Source of the DNA: Bin87 sp965261195
Lineage (GTDB): Bacteria; Chloroflexota; Dehalococcoidia; Lucifugimonadales; UBA3495
Assembly (NCBI GenBank): GCA_965261195.1
Contig: OZ253455.1
Span: forward strand, 3,906,001 to 3,970,000
Direction of reading: 5' to 3'
Length of the DNA stretch: 64,000 nt
Part shown: positions 1 through 8,397 of the stretch, one piece after another
How positions within the stretch are numbered: the stretch's first letter is position 1
Layout of the letters: every line of letters begins with the position of its first letter
Position numbers and translations under genes: made by a program
The notes under the pieces: model-generated
Told to the model about the DNA's origin: nothing
Database searches by the model: none
What the model saw: only the letters and a program-made list of their open reading frames with translations

Positions 1-1142
1 AGTTCGTAGACGACGCGATAGCCGTTGGTGGGCGTTTCGCGGTCGGTGAACCGGGGCATCCACTCGGCGTTGTGCTTCTCGTGGCACCGGCGGATTTCCT
101 CGGCTAGCTCAGGCTTGATGCCGCCGGCGTCGGGGCCGATGCGTTGGCGCACCGCGTCGATGATGGCGCGCAGGGCCAGCTTGGCATCGGCCAGGATGGG
201 CACGTCCACCTGGTAGGTCTTGTTCAGGTCGGCCTCGTCGGCATTGATGTGAATGATGCTGACGCCCGCCGGGATGGGGCGGCCATCGGTGCCGTTGGGC
301 TGGCGGAAGGAGTTGCCCACGGCCAGCACGACGTCGGCCTTGCGGTTAATCTGCAAGGCGGCGCCGGAAGCGTATCGGCTGCGGGGATAGACGCCGCCGC
401 CCAGGGACAGGGGGTGATTTTCGGGGAAGATACCCTTGCCCATGATGGTGGTGGCCACTGGCATGGACAGCAGCTCGGCGAGTTCCATGACTTCAGCGGC
501 GGCGCCGGCGGACATGGCGCCGCCACCGGCGTTGAGCACGGGCAGGCTGGCGCCCACCAGCAGGTCGGCGGCGCGGGCCACATCGGCATCGGACGGGCCG
601 GCCTTGCCGGGGGCGCCCACCGGGGTGTAGGCCATCAGGTCATCGTCGGCCTCGGCGGTCAGCACATCCTGGTGCATTTCCAGAACCACCGGGCCGGGCG
701 AGCCGGAGCGCAGGGCGGTGAAAGCCCGGCGCATCACCTGGGGAATGTCCTCAACCCGGGTGAAAGCGCCGCGCCATTTGCACAGTCCGTCGAAGATGTT
801 GGCGGATACTTCCTGCTGCCACTCCTGACCCAGGTTCCGCATGGGATGTTGCCCCATCAGCAGCAGCACGGGGATGTTGTCGGCGTAACAGCCGGCAATG
901 GCGGTGAGGCAATTGGTGGCGCCGGGACCGGTGCCGGTCATGGCGACGCCCACCTCTCCGGTGGCACGGGCGTAGCCGTCGGCGATTTCGACGCCCAGAC
1001 GCTCGTTCCGAGCGGCGAATGGTCTAATGTTCGATTGGCGTAGCGGCCCCCAGAGCGGGGCGAGGCCACCGCCGGAGAACCCGGTTATGTAACGTATGCC
1101 TTCCTGTTCGAGGGCTTTGATGACGGCTTCGGCTCCACGCAT
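1..1142 (-). CDS. ThDP-dependent acetolactate-synthase-like enzyme (3' end off window)
   Basis: The frame is open from the window edge to an ATG at 1142, preceded by AGGAG six bases upstream. About 380 residues are visible. They comprise the N-terminal ThDP pyrimidine-binding domain (ARNERLGVEIADGYARATG, with the catalytic-type Glu of the family) followed by the central domain (LNAGGGAMSAGAA, then VVLAVGNSFRQPNG). The C-terminal pyrophosphate domain lies outside the window. Family members decarboxylate a 2-oxoacid on ThDP and transfer or release the product; the substrate cannot be read from the sequence. Two other complete paralogues of this superfamily are in the window (6574 and 30328). 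It is transcribed away from the restriction genes to its right. Confidence 0.9.
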   Translation of the reverse strand, partial: MRGAEAVIKALEQEGIRYITGFSGGGLAPLWGPLRQSNIRPFAARNERLGVEIADGYARATGEVGVAMTGTGPGATNCLTAIAGCYADNIPVLLLMGQHPMRNLGQEWQQEVSANIFDGLCKWRGAFTRVEDIPQVMRRAFTALRSGSPGPVVLEMHQDVLTAEADDDLMAYTPVGAPGKAGPSDADVARAADLLVGASLPVLNAGGGAMSAGAAAEVMELAELLSMPVATTIMGKGIFPENHPLSLGGGVYPRSRYASGAALQINRKADVVLAVGNSFRQPNGTDGRPIPAGVSIIHINADEADLNKTYQVDVPILADAKLALRAIIDAVRQRIGPDAGGIKPELAEEIRRCHEKHNAEWMPRFTDRETPTNGYRVVYE

Positions 1143-1286
1143 GACAACTCCTATCTGTGCAGGCGGAGCGGTGTGCGACCCCACAATCCAATACCCAATC
1201 CCATCCCGGAGGCTCCGCGCTGGCCCGGATGATAGGGCAGGCGGGCGGCGGGGTCAACCGGGTGGGGGACGCCGCACACCCCGGCC

Positions 1287-1499
1287 CCTCTCCCACCGGG
1301 AGAGGGGAGCAATCCCGGTGAATCACGCCTATTCGACGTAGGTTGCGTTTGCGGGGCGGGGTTTGCCGCCGTGGACGGATGGTTCGTGGCACCATTTGGC
1401 GGCTACCAGTCGGACGGCGCGGTAGGTGGCTTGGTCGAAACCGAGGAGGTCGCAGACGACACGACGGTCCAGCAAGGCGCGGTTGGGGTCGGCGTCGGC
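1287..1499. repeat. 213-bp direct repeat, copy A
   Basis: This stretch is identical to 3413-3625 except for one base (A at 1475, G at 3601). It holds the last 57 codons or so of the N6 methylase gene at 3455 plus about 40 bp beyond its stop. The two copies bracket the BglII-like restriction-modification pair, as a long target duplication would. The near identity shows the duplication is recent. Confidence 0.95.
1329..1499 (-). pseudogene. Orphan C-terminal fragment of N6 DNA methylase
   Basis: The minus-strand frame encodes the same tail as the methylase at 3455-6358 (ADADPNRALLDRRVVCDLLG through PRPANATYVE). The homology stops at 1499; upstream the frame continues for about 30 unrelated codons to 1589. 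No SAM-binding or catalytic motif is present. It is best read as a by-product of the 213-bp duplication, not a gene. Confidence 0.85.
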
Positions 1500-1590
1500 C
1501 GGTCCAGTGGGTGAGGTGCGATTGGCGGGAGGGTTTGATAAGTTCCGTAGTCGGGTTAGCCCAGGTTGAAACCAATTCAACTGGAACATA

Positions 1591-2202
1591 TTACGGCGCT
1601 GCGCCGATCAACACCAAGGGGACTGATGGGACTCCCCGTCCTTGCCGCACCACATTCATTAGATCTCGTTCATAGTAGGGAACGCCGGACGACATCTCCC
1701 GCTCGAGTTCTTTCATTGGGAGGATTTCGACGCCTACGTCGATAATTTCGGAGACATAAAAGCTAAGGTGCTTCACGAACAAATCGTGGGCAACAAACGC
1801 ATACTTTCCGAACTGCACTTCGACGGCCACGCGATCCTTCAAAAAATCGGTCTGGTTATACGACATTATAGGGATGTGGCCGGCTTCCTCTATTCGCTCC
1901 TTTTGGATACTCTCAGGCAAACTGTAAATACTGCGCAAGAGCTTTTCGTCAGGGGCAACCCAGAAAGTATTTCGGCTGTCGCTCCAACTCTTATTTTTGA
2001 ATCCGGCCTTGAACGCGTTGTTCATGTCCGAGGGAGAGTACAAAAGCCGCCCTCGCATGGTCCGTTCCCTGGAGACCTTGGTTCGGCAAGCCTCGGCATC
2101 CACCTCGCTGATTACTTGTTGTATTTCACCCCAGAGTTCCTTGCGATGCACTAGCAGATATTCTTCACCGTTGAGATGCGAGTAGAGAGCCTTGATCTGC
2201 AT
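1591..2202 (-). CDS. BglII/BstYI-like type II restriction endonuclease
   Basis: The 203-residue product contains TDFLKDRVAVEVQFGKYAFV. This is the Asp-x8-Glu-x-Gln arrangement of the BglII family active site, in which Gln replaces the usual Lys of PD-(D/E)xK nucleases. By family it should bind as a dimer and cut a GATC-centred palindrome; that specificity is an inference. The ATG overlaps the stop of the upstream methyltransferase by one base (TGATG), so the two are translationally coupled and the protective enzyme is made first. The length fits small type II enzymes (about 200-225 residues). The pair lies between the two copies of a 213-bp repeat, a sign of recent insertion. Confidence 0.82.
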   Translation of the reverse strand: MQIKALYSHLNGEEYLLVHRKELWGEIQQVISEVDAEACRTKVSRERTMRGRLLYSPSDMNNAFKAGFKNKSWSDSRNTFWVAPDEKLLRSIYSLPESIQKERIEEAGHIPIMSYNQTDFLKDRVAVEVQFGKYAFVAHDLFVKHLSFYVSEIIDVGVEILPMKELEREMSSGVPYYERDLMNVVRQGRGVPSVPLVLIGAAP

Positions 2203-3092
2203 CAGTGCCCACCGTTGGGTATTGTGGGGTCATAAATTGGTTTTCCCATTGGGCGGGTACGCAACGTACCTTCCTGCCACTGACGGATACGTTGCCAGGC
2301 GATATCCACATACTGCGCAACGTTATCGCATCCATAGGCAATGCGATCATGCATGCGATCATGCATCAGGGCTGCGATCACTGTTGAACCGACTCCCATG
2401 TATGGATCGAATACGGCATCGTTCGGGTTAGTCATGGAGAGGACCAGGCGTTCGACCAACTCAACCGGAAATTGACATGGGTGAATCGTTTTTTCGGGGT
2501 GGTTGTTCTTGACGTTAGGGAATTCCCAAACATCGCTGGGGTTCTTCCCTTTGGGATTGCCCGACAGCTTGCCGACATTGGGGCCCTTGAAGTGCCGTTT
2601 ATTCGGGTATTTGGAGGGAACCCTGATAGGGTCCAAGTTCCAGGTGTAGTCGTCGTTTTTGGTCCACCAGTTGATGGTTTCGTACCGTCCAGATAGTCGC
2701 TTCGAGCTATGCAACCCGTGGCCGAAGTGCCACACAATGCGATTACGGAGTTTTAGGCCCAAATTTTTGAATACCGGATACAGGACCGAATCCAGTGGAA
2801 CTATCTCGCCGTTGTCAACGAAGTTGCCGACCTGCCAACAAATTGACCCTTGCGGATGGAGAATACGCACACACTCGGTGATGACTCGTTGCTGATCGGC
2901 GAGGTAGGCGTCGAAGGACGTTTTGGGTTCATAGCTCTTGCCCAAGTTGTAGGGTGGCGAGGTGACAATCAGCTTGATCTGCTCGTCATTGAGCGTCGTC
3001 ATGAATGCCAGGTTGTCCTCGCACATGATGGCGTAGCGACTAGCGGGAATCGCCGCGGACAGAGGAACGAGTTTTGGTTCTGGTCTAATCAT
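2202..3092 (-). CDS. Site-specific DNA methyltransferase of the BglII-like system
   Basis: This is a beta-class amino-methyltransferase of 296 residues. The catalytic motif TSPPYNLGKSYEP comes near residue 44 and the SAM-binding motif FDPYMGVGSTVIAA near residue 230. The SPPY form and the pairing with a BglII-like endonuclease suggest N4-cytosine methylation of the same site. Near the SAM motif the protein carries MHDRMHDR, produced by a 12-bp tandem duplication around 2341-2365. The start at 3092 has no strong ribosome binding site. It lies directly upstream of, and overlaps, the endonuclease gene. About 360 bp of repeat-rich DNA separates it from the next methylase. Confidence 0.88.
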   Translation of the reverse strand: MIRPEPKLVPLSAAIPASRYAIMCEDNLAFMTTLNDEQIKLIVTSPPYNLGKSYEPKTSFDAYLADQQRVITECVRILHPQGSICWQVGNFVDNGEIVPLDSVLYPVFKNLGLKLRNRIVWHFGHGLHSSKRLSGRYETINWWTKNDDYTWNLDPIRVPSKYPNKRHFKGPNVGKLSGNPKGKNPSDVWEFPNVKNNHPEKTIHPCQFPVELVERLVLSMTNPNDAVFDPYMGVGSTVIAALMHDRMHDRIAYGCDNVAQYVDIAWQRIRQWQEGTLRTRPMGKPIYDPTIPNGGH

Positions 3093-3223
3093 TATTGTGG
3101 GTGGTGGCGGTTCGATAACCGTGCTTGCAATTGCAGGTTTGACACTGAGCCGAATAGTCAGCCATAGGATAGTCGGGTTTGGGAATGGCGGTCAACGACC
3201 TGCTGTCCTCACGCGCACCCACT

Positions 3224-3340
3224 TTAATCCGTAATTGCGAGCGCAGCGTGGCAATCCGGTTCCGGCGGCGGCAGTTGGCCGACGTGTGCTCAACCTTCAT
3301 TGAGGTTGCCACATCGTTACGCTCCTCGCAGTGACGTGGC
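3224..3340. repeat. Palindromic intergenic repeat (ATTGCGAGCG...GTGGCAAT type)
   Basis: Two arms face each other: AATTGCGAGCGCAGCGTGGC on the left and, inverted, GGTTGCCACATCGTTACGCT with CTCGCAGTGACG on the right. A related palindrome lies at 43041-43155. The 3093-3454 gap holds this repeat and part of the 213-bp direct repeat, and no gene. Confidence 0.7.
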
Positions 3341-3412
3341 TGTAATTTCATATGCGATAGCCCTGGGGGCGGGTGTCGGCGATTGGGAAAGAGGCGGCCC
3401 TCACCCCCGGCG

Positions 3413-3625
3413 CCTCTCCCACCGGGAGAGGGGAGCAATCCCGGTGAATCACGCCTATTCGACGTAGGTTGCGTTTGCGGGGCGGGGTTTGCCGCCGTGG
3501 ACGGATGGTTCGTGGCACCATTTGGCGGCTACCAGTCGGACGGCGCGGTAGGTGGCTTGGTCGAAACCGAGGAGGTCGCAGACGACACGACGGTCCAGCA
3601 GGGCGCGGTTGGGGTCGGCGTCGGC
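3413..3625. repeat. 213-bp direct repeat, copy B
   Basis: This is the native copy: it covers the 3' end of the N6 methylase gene and its downstream flank. See copy A at 1287-1499. Confidence 0.95.
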
Positions 3626-6358
3626 GAGATAGGCGGGCTGCAACTCCCTATCGCGGAACTCGTTGAAGATGGTTTCGGCGGTGGCTAGTTGGTCGTCGGT
3701 GAGGGTACGGAAATCGAGGATGGGGAGGAACGGTATCAATTGCCGGGTCATTACCCCTCTGCCACTTTGCTGGCGACTGGAGTTCCACCAGTAGGTCAGC
3801 AGGCCCAACGTACTGTTCCCCCAAATTGCAAAAGCGTAATCAAACCGTTGTTGGACCAAGGTCACGTTAGGCCATGCCCGTCCACCGATGGTTTCCCTAG
3901 AGGTGAAAGCAACGGCAAGAGGTTGGGAGTTCAGACGGAAATCGCGATTTATATGTGCTCGGCTGGCCGTTGACCAAAGCTCGTTAGCTCTAGATTCCAT
4001 CCCCGACCGCACCCGCAGTTGCGAATCGGGTTCACAAATCAACCGCGTCTCCCTTGCTGCGTCATGATTGTATAGAGCTGGAAAGGTAGCAGTTGGGGTC
4101 GCTGTCTCTTTTACAAACGGCCCATTGTGCGTTGCCATAGTCAGCATTGAATCATGAACTCCCAATTGACCAAGCTCTCCCAGGCTAGTCATCGGCAGTT
4201 CTAGTGCTTGCGGCATTGCCGGCAACCACAAATTTCCCGTGGTAAGCGAATATGCGACCTGTGCCAGAGCTGCATCTACAATGCGCGCCACTCCCCATCC
4301 ACTTTCATATTCACTCACCGGCGCGTCCAGAATCTCTCCGGCCGGAGAATCTCCACAGTACATAGGAATGCCGCCGTAAGGCCCGTCCTCCAAGCGGCGT
4401 AACTCGGCACTGGTGTGGATGGCATCGGCGACTTCCCTCGCTTCGGCGAAACTGCGTGGCCGTCGGCCTAGTGAAACGAACTGCGCCCGGCCAGTGGGCT
4501 TATCATCCTTTGACCGGCGTCGGCCGATGACCAGACACTCGGCAATGCCCGTATCCGATGAAAATGACATATCGCTGCCTTCAGCGGCGCTACTGACGAT
4601 GGTGACGTCGGTGTATTGTGTGGCAATCATCCGCCGGAACTTGGCCCAGGATGCTCCATTGATGGCGGTAAAGGGCAGCACCAGCGCCAGGACTCCGCCG
4701 GGCCGAACCTTCTTGTCGGCAATGGTCGCAAAGGCGGAACCCAACCCAGCATGGCCGTGATAGTAGGAGTTCCGCGCCAATCGCACCAGGCGCGCCGCCA
4801 TATCGTCCTGGTCATCTACCGATGCGCCGAAAGCGGCGAAGGCCGCATTTTGGACGTTGCCTTCGGCGTCCCGGTGTTTGGTGTTGCTGGTAAAGGGCGG
4901 GTTCATTATCACCAGGTCAAAGCCACCGTCAGGGATGTCAGCGATGATCTGGGCAGCAGTTTCCTCGCCTACACTACCGGTACGCATCGCTGGGTCGCTG
5001 GTGTTGAACAGAGTCAGCGCCGCCGAAGATTGCAATAGTTCCAGTGAGCCGATGGCGACTCCACCGTCCTGCTGGCGACCGTAAGCCAGCGTATAGAGGC
5101 GGGAGTTTTCAAAACGAACCGCCGGGGAGATGCCGGACAGGGTGGAGCCGGTGATATGGATAGCCGACGGCATTACGTCGCAGCCGAACAGCACTTCTTC
5201 CAGCATCAGGGGATGCAAAGCGGTGGGGTCGCCACCGGAGCGCTCGTGACGGCCAGCGACCTGCTGGTACACGGCTGACAGCAGCGCACCGGTGCCGCAG
5301 GCAAAGTCGCCGACCCGCAGTTTGCCGATGGCGTTGGTGTCGGACCAGTCCACGCCGACCAACTTGGCTACGGCCAGGCGGGCCAACAAGGCCGCCGAGG
5401 CGGGCAGCGTGTAGTAGGTAGCCAGATACTTGCGGTCGGCTATCAGCCGCTGGAAGATTCGTCCGGTCAGGTCGTGGGCAATGCTGGCCCCGGTGTCGGT
5501 AACTCGCAAGGCAGTATCGCGTAAAATACGCAGCAGCATTGCGCCGTCGCCGGAGGGAATACGCTCCATTATGTCTTTGGCAATGGAGAAAATTGCCCAG
5601 TAGTTCACCTGCAGTATTTCACCCCAGGCATCCAGGGTGTCACCGAATGGATTGGTGGCATCGGGGCCACAAACCATTCGCAAAGGTTTGATGTCGTGCA
5701 TACCGGACAGTCGTTCGTGAAAGACCAAGGCGTTGACAACAATGGCGCAAGCCATGCGTCTGGTCTGGGGAACGTCCGGCATTCCCAGCAGTTGGACAAC
5801 GGCCGGAATAATGCCCGGACGAAGCCGGTGCATATTGTCCAGTACAGCCACCGCGCGCTCAATGCCTTCCTCGAGGGCAGCGGCGGCTCGGTCAACCGCG
5901 TGCTGAGGAATTGATACCAAGCTGATAACGTCGGCCAGGTCGGTTACGCCGCCGACCAGCCAGCCCGCTTCAGGGAAGCGGCTGCCGTTTTGATACAGGA
6001 CGGCGTAAGACAGGCGGGCGCTGCGCAAAGCGGTACGTAGGTTGTCCGCAAATCTCACGGTATCAGGATAACGCAGCGCAATGGCCGCTTCGATGGGGTT
6101 GGCTTCACCTACTATCGAAAGGCCCAAGCGTCCGCCGGCATCGGATTCCGCAGTCCCCACGGCCTCATATTCAGCCTCAACTACCACTGGCGCACGGTCC
6201 GGCGCGGTGATCAAATTGTCCAGCTGCAAGCCGGGGCGTCCGGCGACAAGCTGGGTGTTCTCTGAGCGGACTTCACACCCGAACAGCATTCCGCGCAGCA
6301 GGTCGCCCAGCTCGCTGTTGGCACTCGGTTCACTATGGCGGGGTTGTTGAGAAACCAT
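3455..6358 (-). CDS. Large N6-adenine DNA methylase (type I/IIG-like), apparently solitary
   Basis: The 967-residue protein has a gamma-class methylase core. The SAM motif VGDFACGTGALLSAVYQQ lies near residue 350, and the adenine-specific motif IV (MNPPFTSNTKHRD) near 490. The long C-terminal region could read DNA sequence. Near the N-terminus, LITAPDRAPVVVEAEYE has the spacing of a PD-(D/E)xK nuclease but ExE instead of ExK, so nuclease activity is doubtful. I chose ATG 6358 because GAGGAA lies just upstream; the open frame reaches 6448. No specificity or helicase subunit is adjacent. It may be a type IIG-like restriction-methylase or an orphan methylase. Confidence 0.8.
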   Translation of the reverse strand: MVSQQPRHSEPSANSELGDLLRGMLFGCEVRSENTQLVAGRPGLQLDNLITAPDRAPVVVEAEYEAVGTAESDAGGRLGLSIVGEANPIEAAIALRYPDTVRFADNLRTALRSARLSYAVLYQNGSRFPEAGWLVGGVTDLADVISLVSIPQHAVDRAAAALEEGIERAVAVLDNMHRLRPGIIPAVVQLLGMPDVPQTRRMACAIVVNALVFHERLSGMHDIKPLRMVCGPDATNPFGDTLDAWGEILQVNYWAIFSIAKDIMERIPSGDGAMLLRILRDTALRVTDTGASIAHDLTGRIFQRLIADRKYLATYYTLPASAALLARLAVAKLVGVDWSDTNAIGKLRVGDFACGTGALLSAVYQQVAGRHERSGGDPTALHPLMLEEVLFGCDVMPSAIHITGSTLSGISPAVRFENSRLYTLAYGRQQDGGVAIGSLELLQSSAALTLFNTSDPAMRTGSVGEETAAQIIADIPDGGFDLVIMNPPFTSNTKHRDAEGNVQNAAFAAFGASVDDQDDMAARLVRLARNSYYHGHAGLGSAFATIADKKVRPGGVLALVLPFTAINGASWAKFRRMIATQYTDVTIVSSAAEGSDMSFSSDTGIAECLVIGRRRSKDDKPTGRAQFVSLGRRPRSFAEAREVADAIHTSAELRRLEDGPYGGIPMYCGDSPAGEILDAPVSEYESGWGVARIVDAALAQVAYSLTTGNLWLPAMPQALELPMTSLGELGQLGVHDSMLTMATHNGPFVKETATPTATFPALYNHDAARETRLICEPDSQLRVRSGMESRANELWSTASRAHINRDFRLNSQPLAVAFTSRETIGGRAWPNVTLVQQRFDYAFAIWGNSTLGLLTYWWNSSRQQSGRGVMTRQLIPFLPILDFRTLTDDQLATAETIFNEFRDRELQPAYLADADPNRALLDRRVVCDLLGFDQATYRAVRLVAAKWCHEPSVHGGKPRPANATYVE

Positions 6359-6573
6359 GCAATTCCTCAGACGTTCTTGGCATTGGGTTCGGTTTGGTGG
6401 GGTGTGGTCATGGTGGGGTGTGGTCATGGTGGGATTGTAGCATTGCATGGGATTGCGGTATCACCCTCACCCTAACCCTCTCCCAACGAGGGAGAGGGAG
6501 TTTGGTTTGTTGACCCGTTCACAGGGCACAGGTATCATCGGCGCAGATTTGGCGGATTAGAAAGGAGACCGAT

Positions 6574-8292
6574 ATGCCTCAGGCTAGTGAGCTGATTGTG
6601 CAGTTTCTGCAGGAAGCGGGGATTGACGCCGTGTTCGGGATTCCCGGCGGCGGCACCGGGCAGATTTTTACGCATCTGGTGGGTAAGGAAGGGACAATCA
6701 ATACCTATTTGGTGCGGCACGAGCAGACGGCGGCGATTATGGCCGACGCCTATGCGCGGGCGACCGGCAAGCCGGCGGTGATTATGGGGCAGGGGCTGTT
6801 TATGGGTTCCAACGCGGCCTTTGGCATCATGGAGGCGATGCTGAGCAGCAGCCCGATGCTGGTGTTGACCGACACGTCCGATGGCGGCGTGGGGCAGCAT
6901 CCGGCGAACCAGTCGGGCGCCGGCGAGTACGGCAGCATCGACCTGCACAACATCTTCCGGTCGATGACCAAGTACACCACGCTGGCGACGTCGCCGAAAG
7001 AGGCGGCGCTAGGGGCGCAGCTGGCGATCAAACACGCCACCAGCGGCCGGCCGGGTCCGGCGTGCCTGCTGATGCGGACGGCGTCGATTAGCGGCGAGGT
7101 TGACCTGGAGTCGCCGCCGTTCATCCACGACACGGCGGGGTATCTGAACACCGCCAAGCCCCAGGCGGCGCCGCAGGACATCCAGCAGGCGATTGACATA
7201 CTGTCCCAGGCCAAGCGACCCGTCATCGTGGCCGGCAACGGGGTGCACATGGCGGGGGCGCACGGCGCATTGCAGCAGTTGGCCGAGCAGTGGAACGCTC
7301 CCATCGCCACCAGCTACAAGGGCAAGTCGGCCATCGCGGAGACGCACCCGCTGGCGGTGGGCATGGTGGGCATCTACGGGCAGGAGGCGGCCAACCGCGC
7401 GGTGGGCGACGCTGACGCCGTGCTGGTGGTGGGGGCCAAGCTGAGCCCGCAGGACACGGTGCGGGAGCGACCGTCAGTATTCAATCCGAGGGGCCAGCGC
7501 ATCATCCAGATTGACATTGACGACCGCAACGCCGGCTGGACGTTCCCGGTGGAGCTGGGGTTGATCGGGGATGCCGGCAGCATCCTGGGGCAGCTGGTGG
7601 AGGCGTCGGGCGAGGCGGCGCCGGCGACGGCTGGCAACCGCGGCGAGTGGGCCAGCGCGCTGCCGCATCGCAAGGCTGACCTGGGGTTTTACGAGGATGC
7701 CGGGCTGCACACCGACTCGGCCCCGGCGCTGCCGCAGCGGGTGGTGAAAATCCTGCAGGACACCATGCCGGTGGACACCATTTACTCGCTGGACGCGGGC
7801 AACAACCGGACGTGGATGGCGCACTTTTTCCAGTCGCAGCAGGCGCACACCTTCTTCTGTCCGGGCGGCACGGCCGGGATGGGCTGGGGCTTGCCGGCGG
7901 CGGTGGGATTGCAGATTGCGTATCCGGGACGGCAGGTGGTGTGTGTCACCGGCGACGGCGGATACATGATGACGGTGAATGCGCTCTCCACGGCGATGCA
8001 GTACCAGCTGCCGATGATCTGCGTGGTGTTCAACGACGGCGCGCTGGGGATGGTACGGCACCACCAGGCTCCAGGGCAGTACATCGCATCGGAGTTTGCC
8101 GAGACCGACAACGCCGCAGTGGCGCGGGGGTTTGGGTGTTTCGGCGTGCAGGTTGCCGACTCGCGAGACCTGCCGGACGCGCTGCGCCAGGCGCAGGCAT
8201 CCGGGTTGCCGGCGGTAGTGGATGTGCTGATTGACCGGGGGCCGAGCCCTGACGACTGGCGGGCAGATTTGCGGACTTCGGGTGAGACTTAG
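6574..8292 (+). CDS. ThDP-binding acetolactate-synthase-like enzyme
   Basis: The 572-residue product has the three-domain layout of the family. The N-terminal Glu is in VRHEQTAAIMADAYARATG, the central nucleotide-like domain runs about 190-330, and the ThDP/Mg motif GDGGYMMTV...VFNDG lies near 465. ATG 6574 follows a good AAGGAG. By family it performs a ThDP-dependent carboligation or decarboxylation. No small regulatory ALS subunit or branched-chain amino acid gene is nearby, so a true acetolactate synthase role is doubtful; a catabolic lyase such as an oxalyl-CoA or sulfoacetaldehyde type is equally possible. It stands alone between two DNA methylase genes. Confidence 0.88.
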   Translation: MPQASELIVQFLQEAGIDAVFGIPGGGTGQIFTHLVGKEGTINTYLVRHEQTAAIMADAYARATGKPAVIMGQGLFMGSNAAFGIMEAMLSSSPMLVLTDTSDGGVGQHPANQSGAGEYGSIDLHNIFRSMTKYTTLATSPKEAALGAQLAIKHATSGRPGPACLLMRTASISGEVDLESPPFIHDTAGYLNTAKPQAAPQDIQQAIDILSQAKRPVIVAGNGVHMAGAHGALQQLAEQWNAPIATSYKGKSAIAETHPLAVGMVGIYGQEAANRAVGDADAVLVVGAKLSPQDTVRERPSVFNPRGQRIIQIDIDDRNAGWTFPVELGLIGDAGSILGQLVEASGEAAPATAGNRGEWASALPHRKADLGFYEDAGLHTDSAPALPQRVVKILQDTMPVDTIYSLDAGNNRTWMAHFFQSQQAHTFFCPGGTAGMGWGLPAAVGLQIAYPGRQVVCVTGDGGYMMTVNALSTAMQYQLPMICVVFNDGALGMVRHHQAPGQYIASEFAETDNAAVARGFGCFGVQVADSRDLPDALRQAQASGLPAVVDVLIDRGPSPDDWRADLRTSGET

Positions 8293-8397
8293 GAGGTTGG
8301 ATGGGATGGATGGGATGGACGGGATTTTTTGATTGGGCCTTACGGACACGGCTGACGCCAGCGCGGATTTGCTGGAAATCATACAAAGGGGCTACGT

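Noticed and set aside
1500..1589. Extension of the methylase tail fragment as a separate 86-residue gene
   Set aside because: The extra codons have no homology and the catalytic region is missing; the fragment is explained by the direct repeat.
6465..6500. CCCTCACCCTAACCCTCTCCC stretch as a regulatory site
   Set aside because: Similar GGGAGAGGG repeats occur at 1290, 3420 and 24320, so it is a common dispersed repeat and not a specific signal.
7474..8382. 302-codon minus-strand frame opposite the ThDP enzyme
   Set aside because: It is a shadow of the well-supported plus-strand gene, with Arg/His/Pro-rich low-complexity content.
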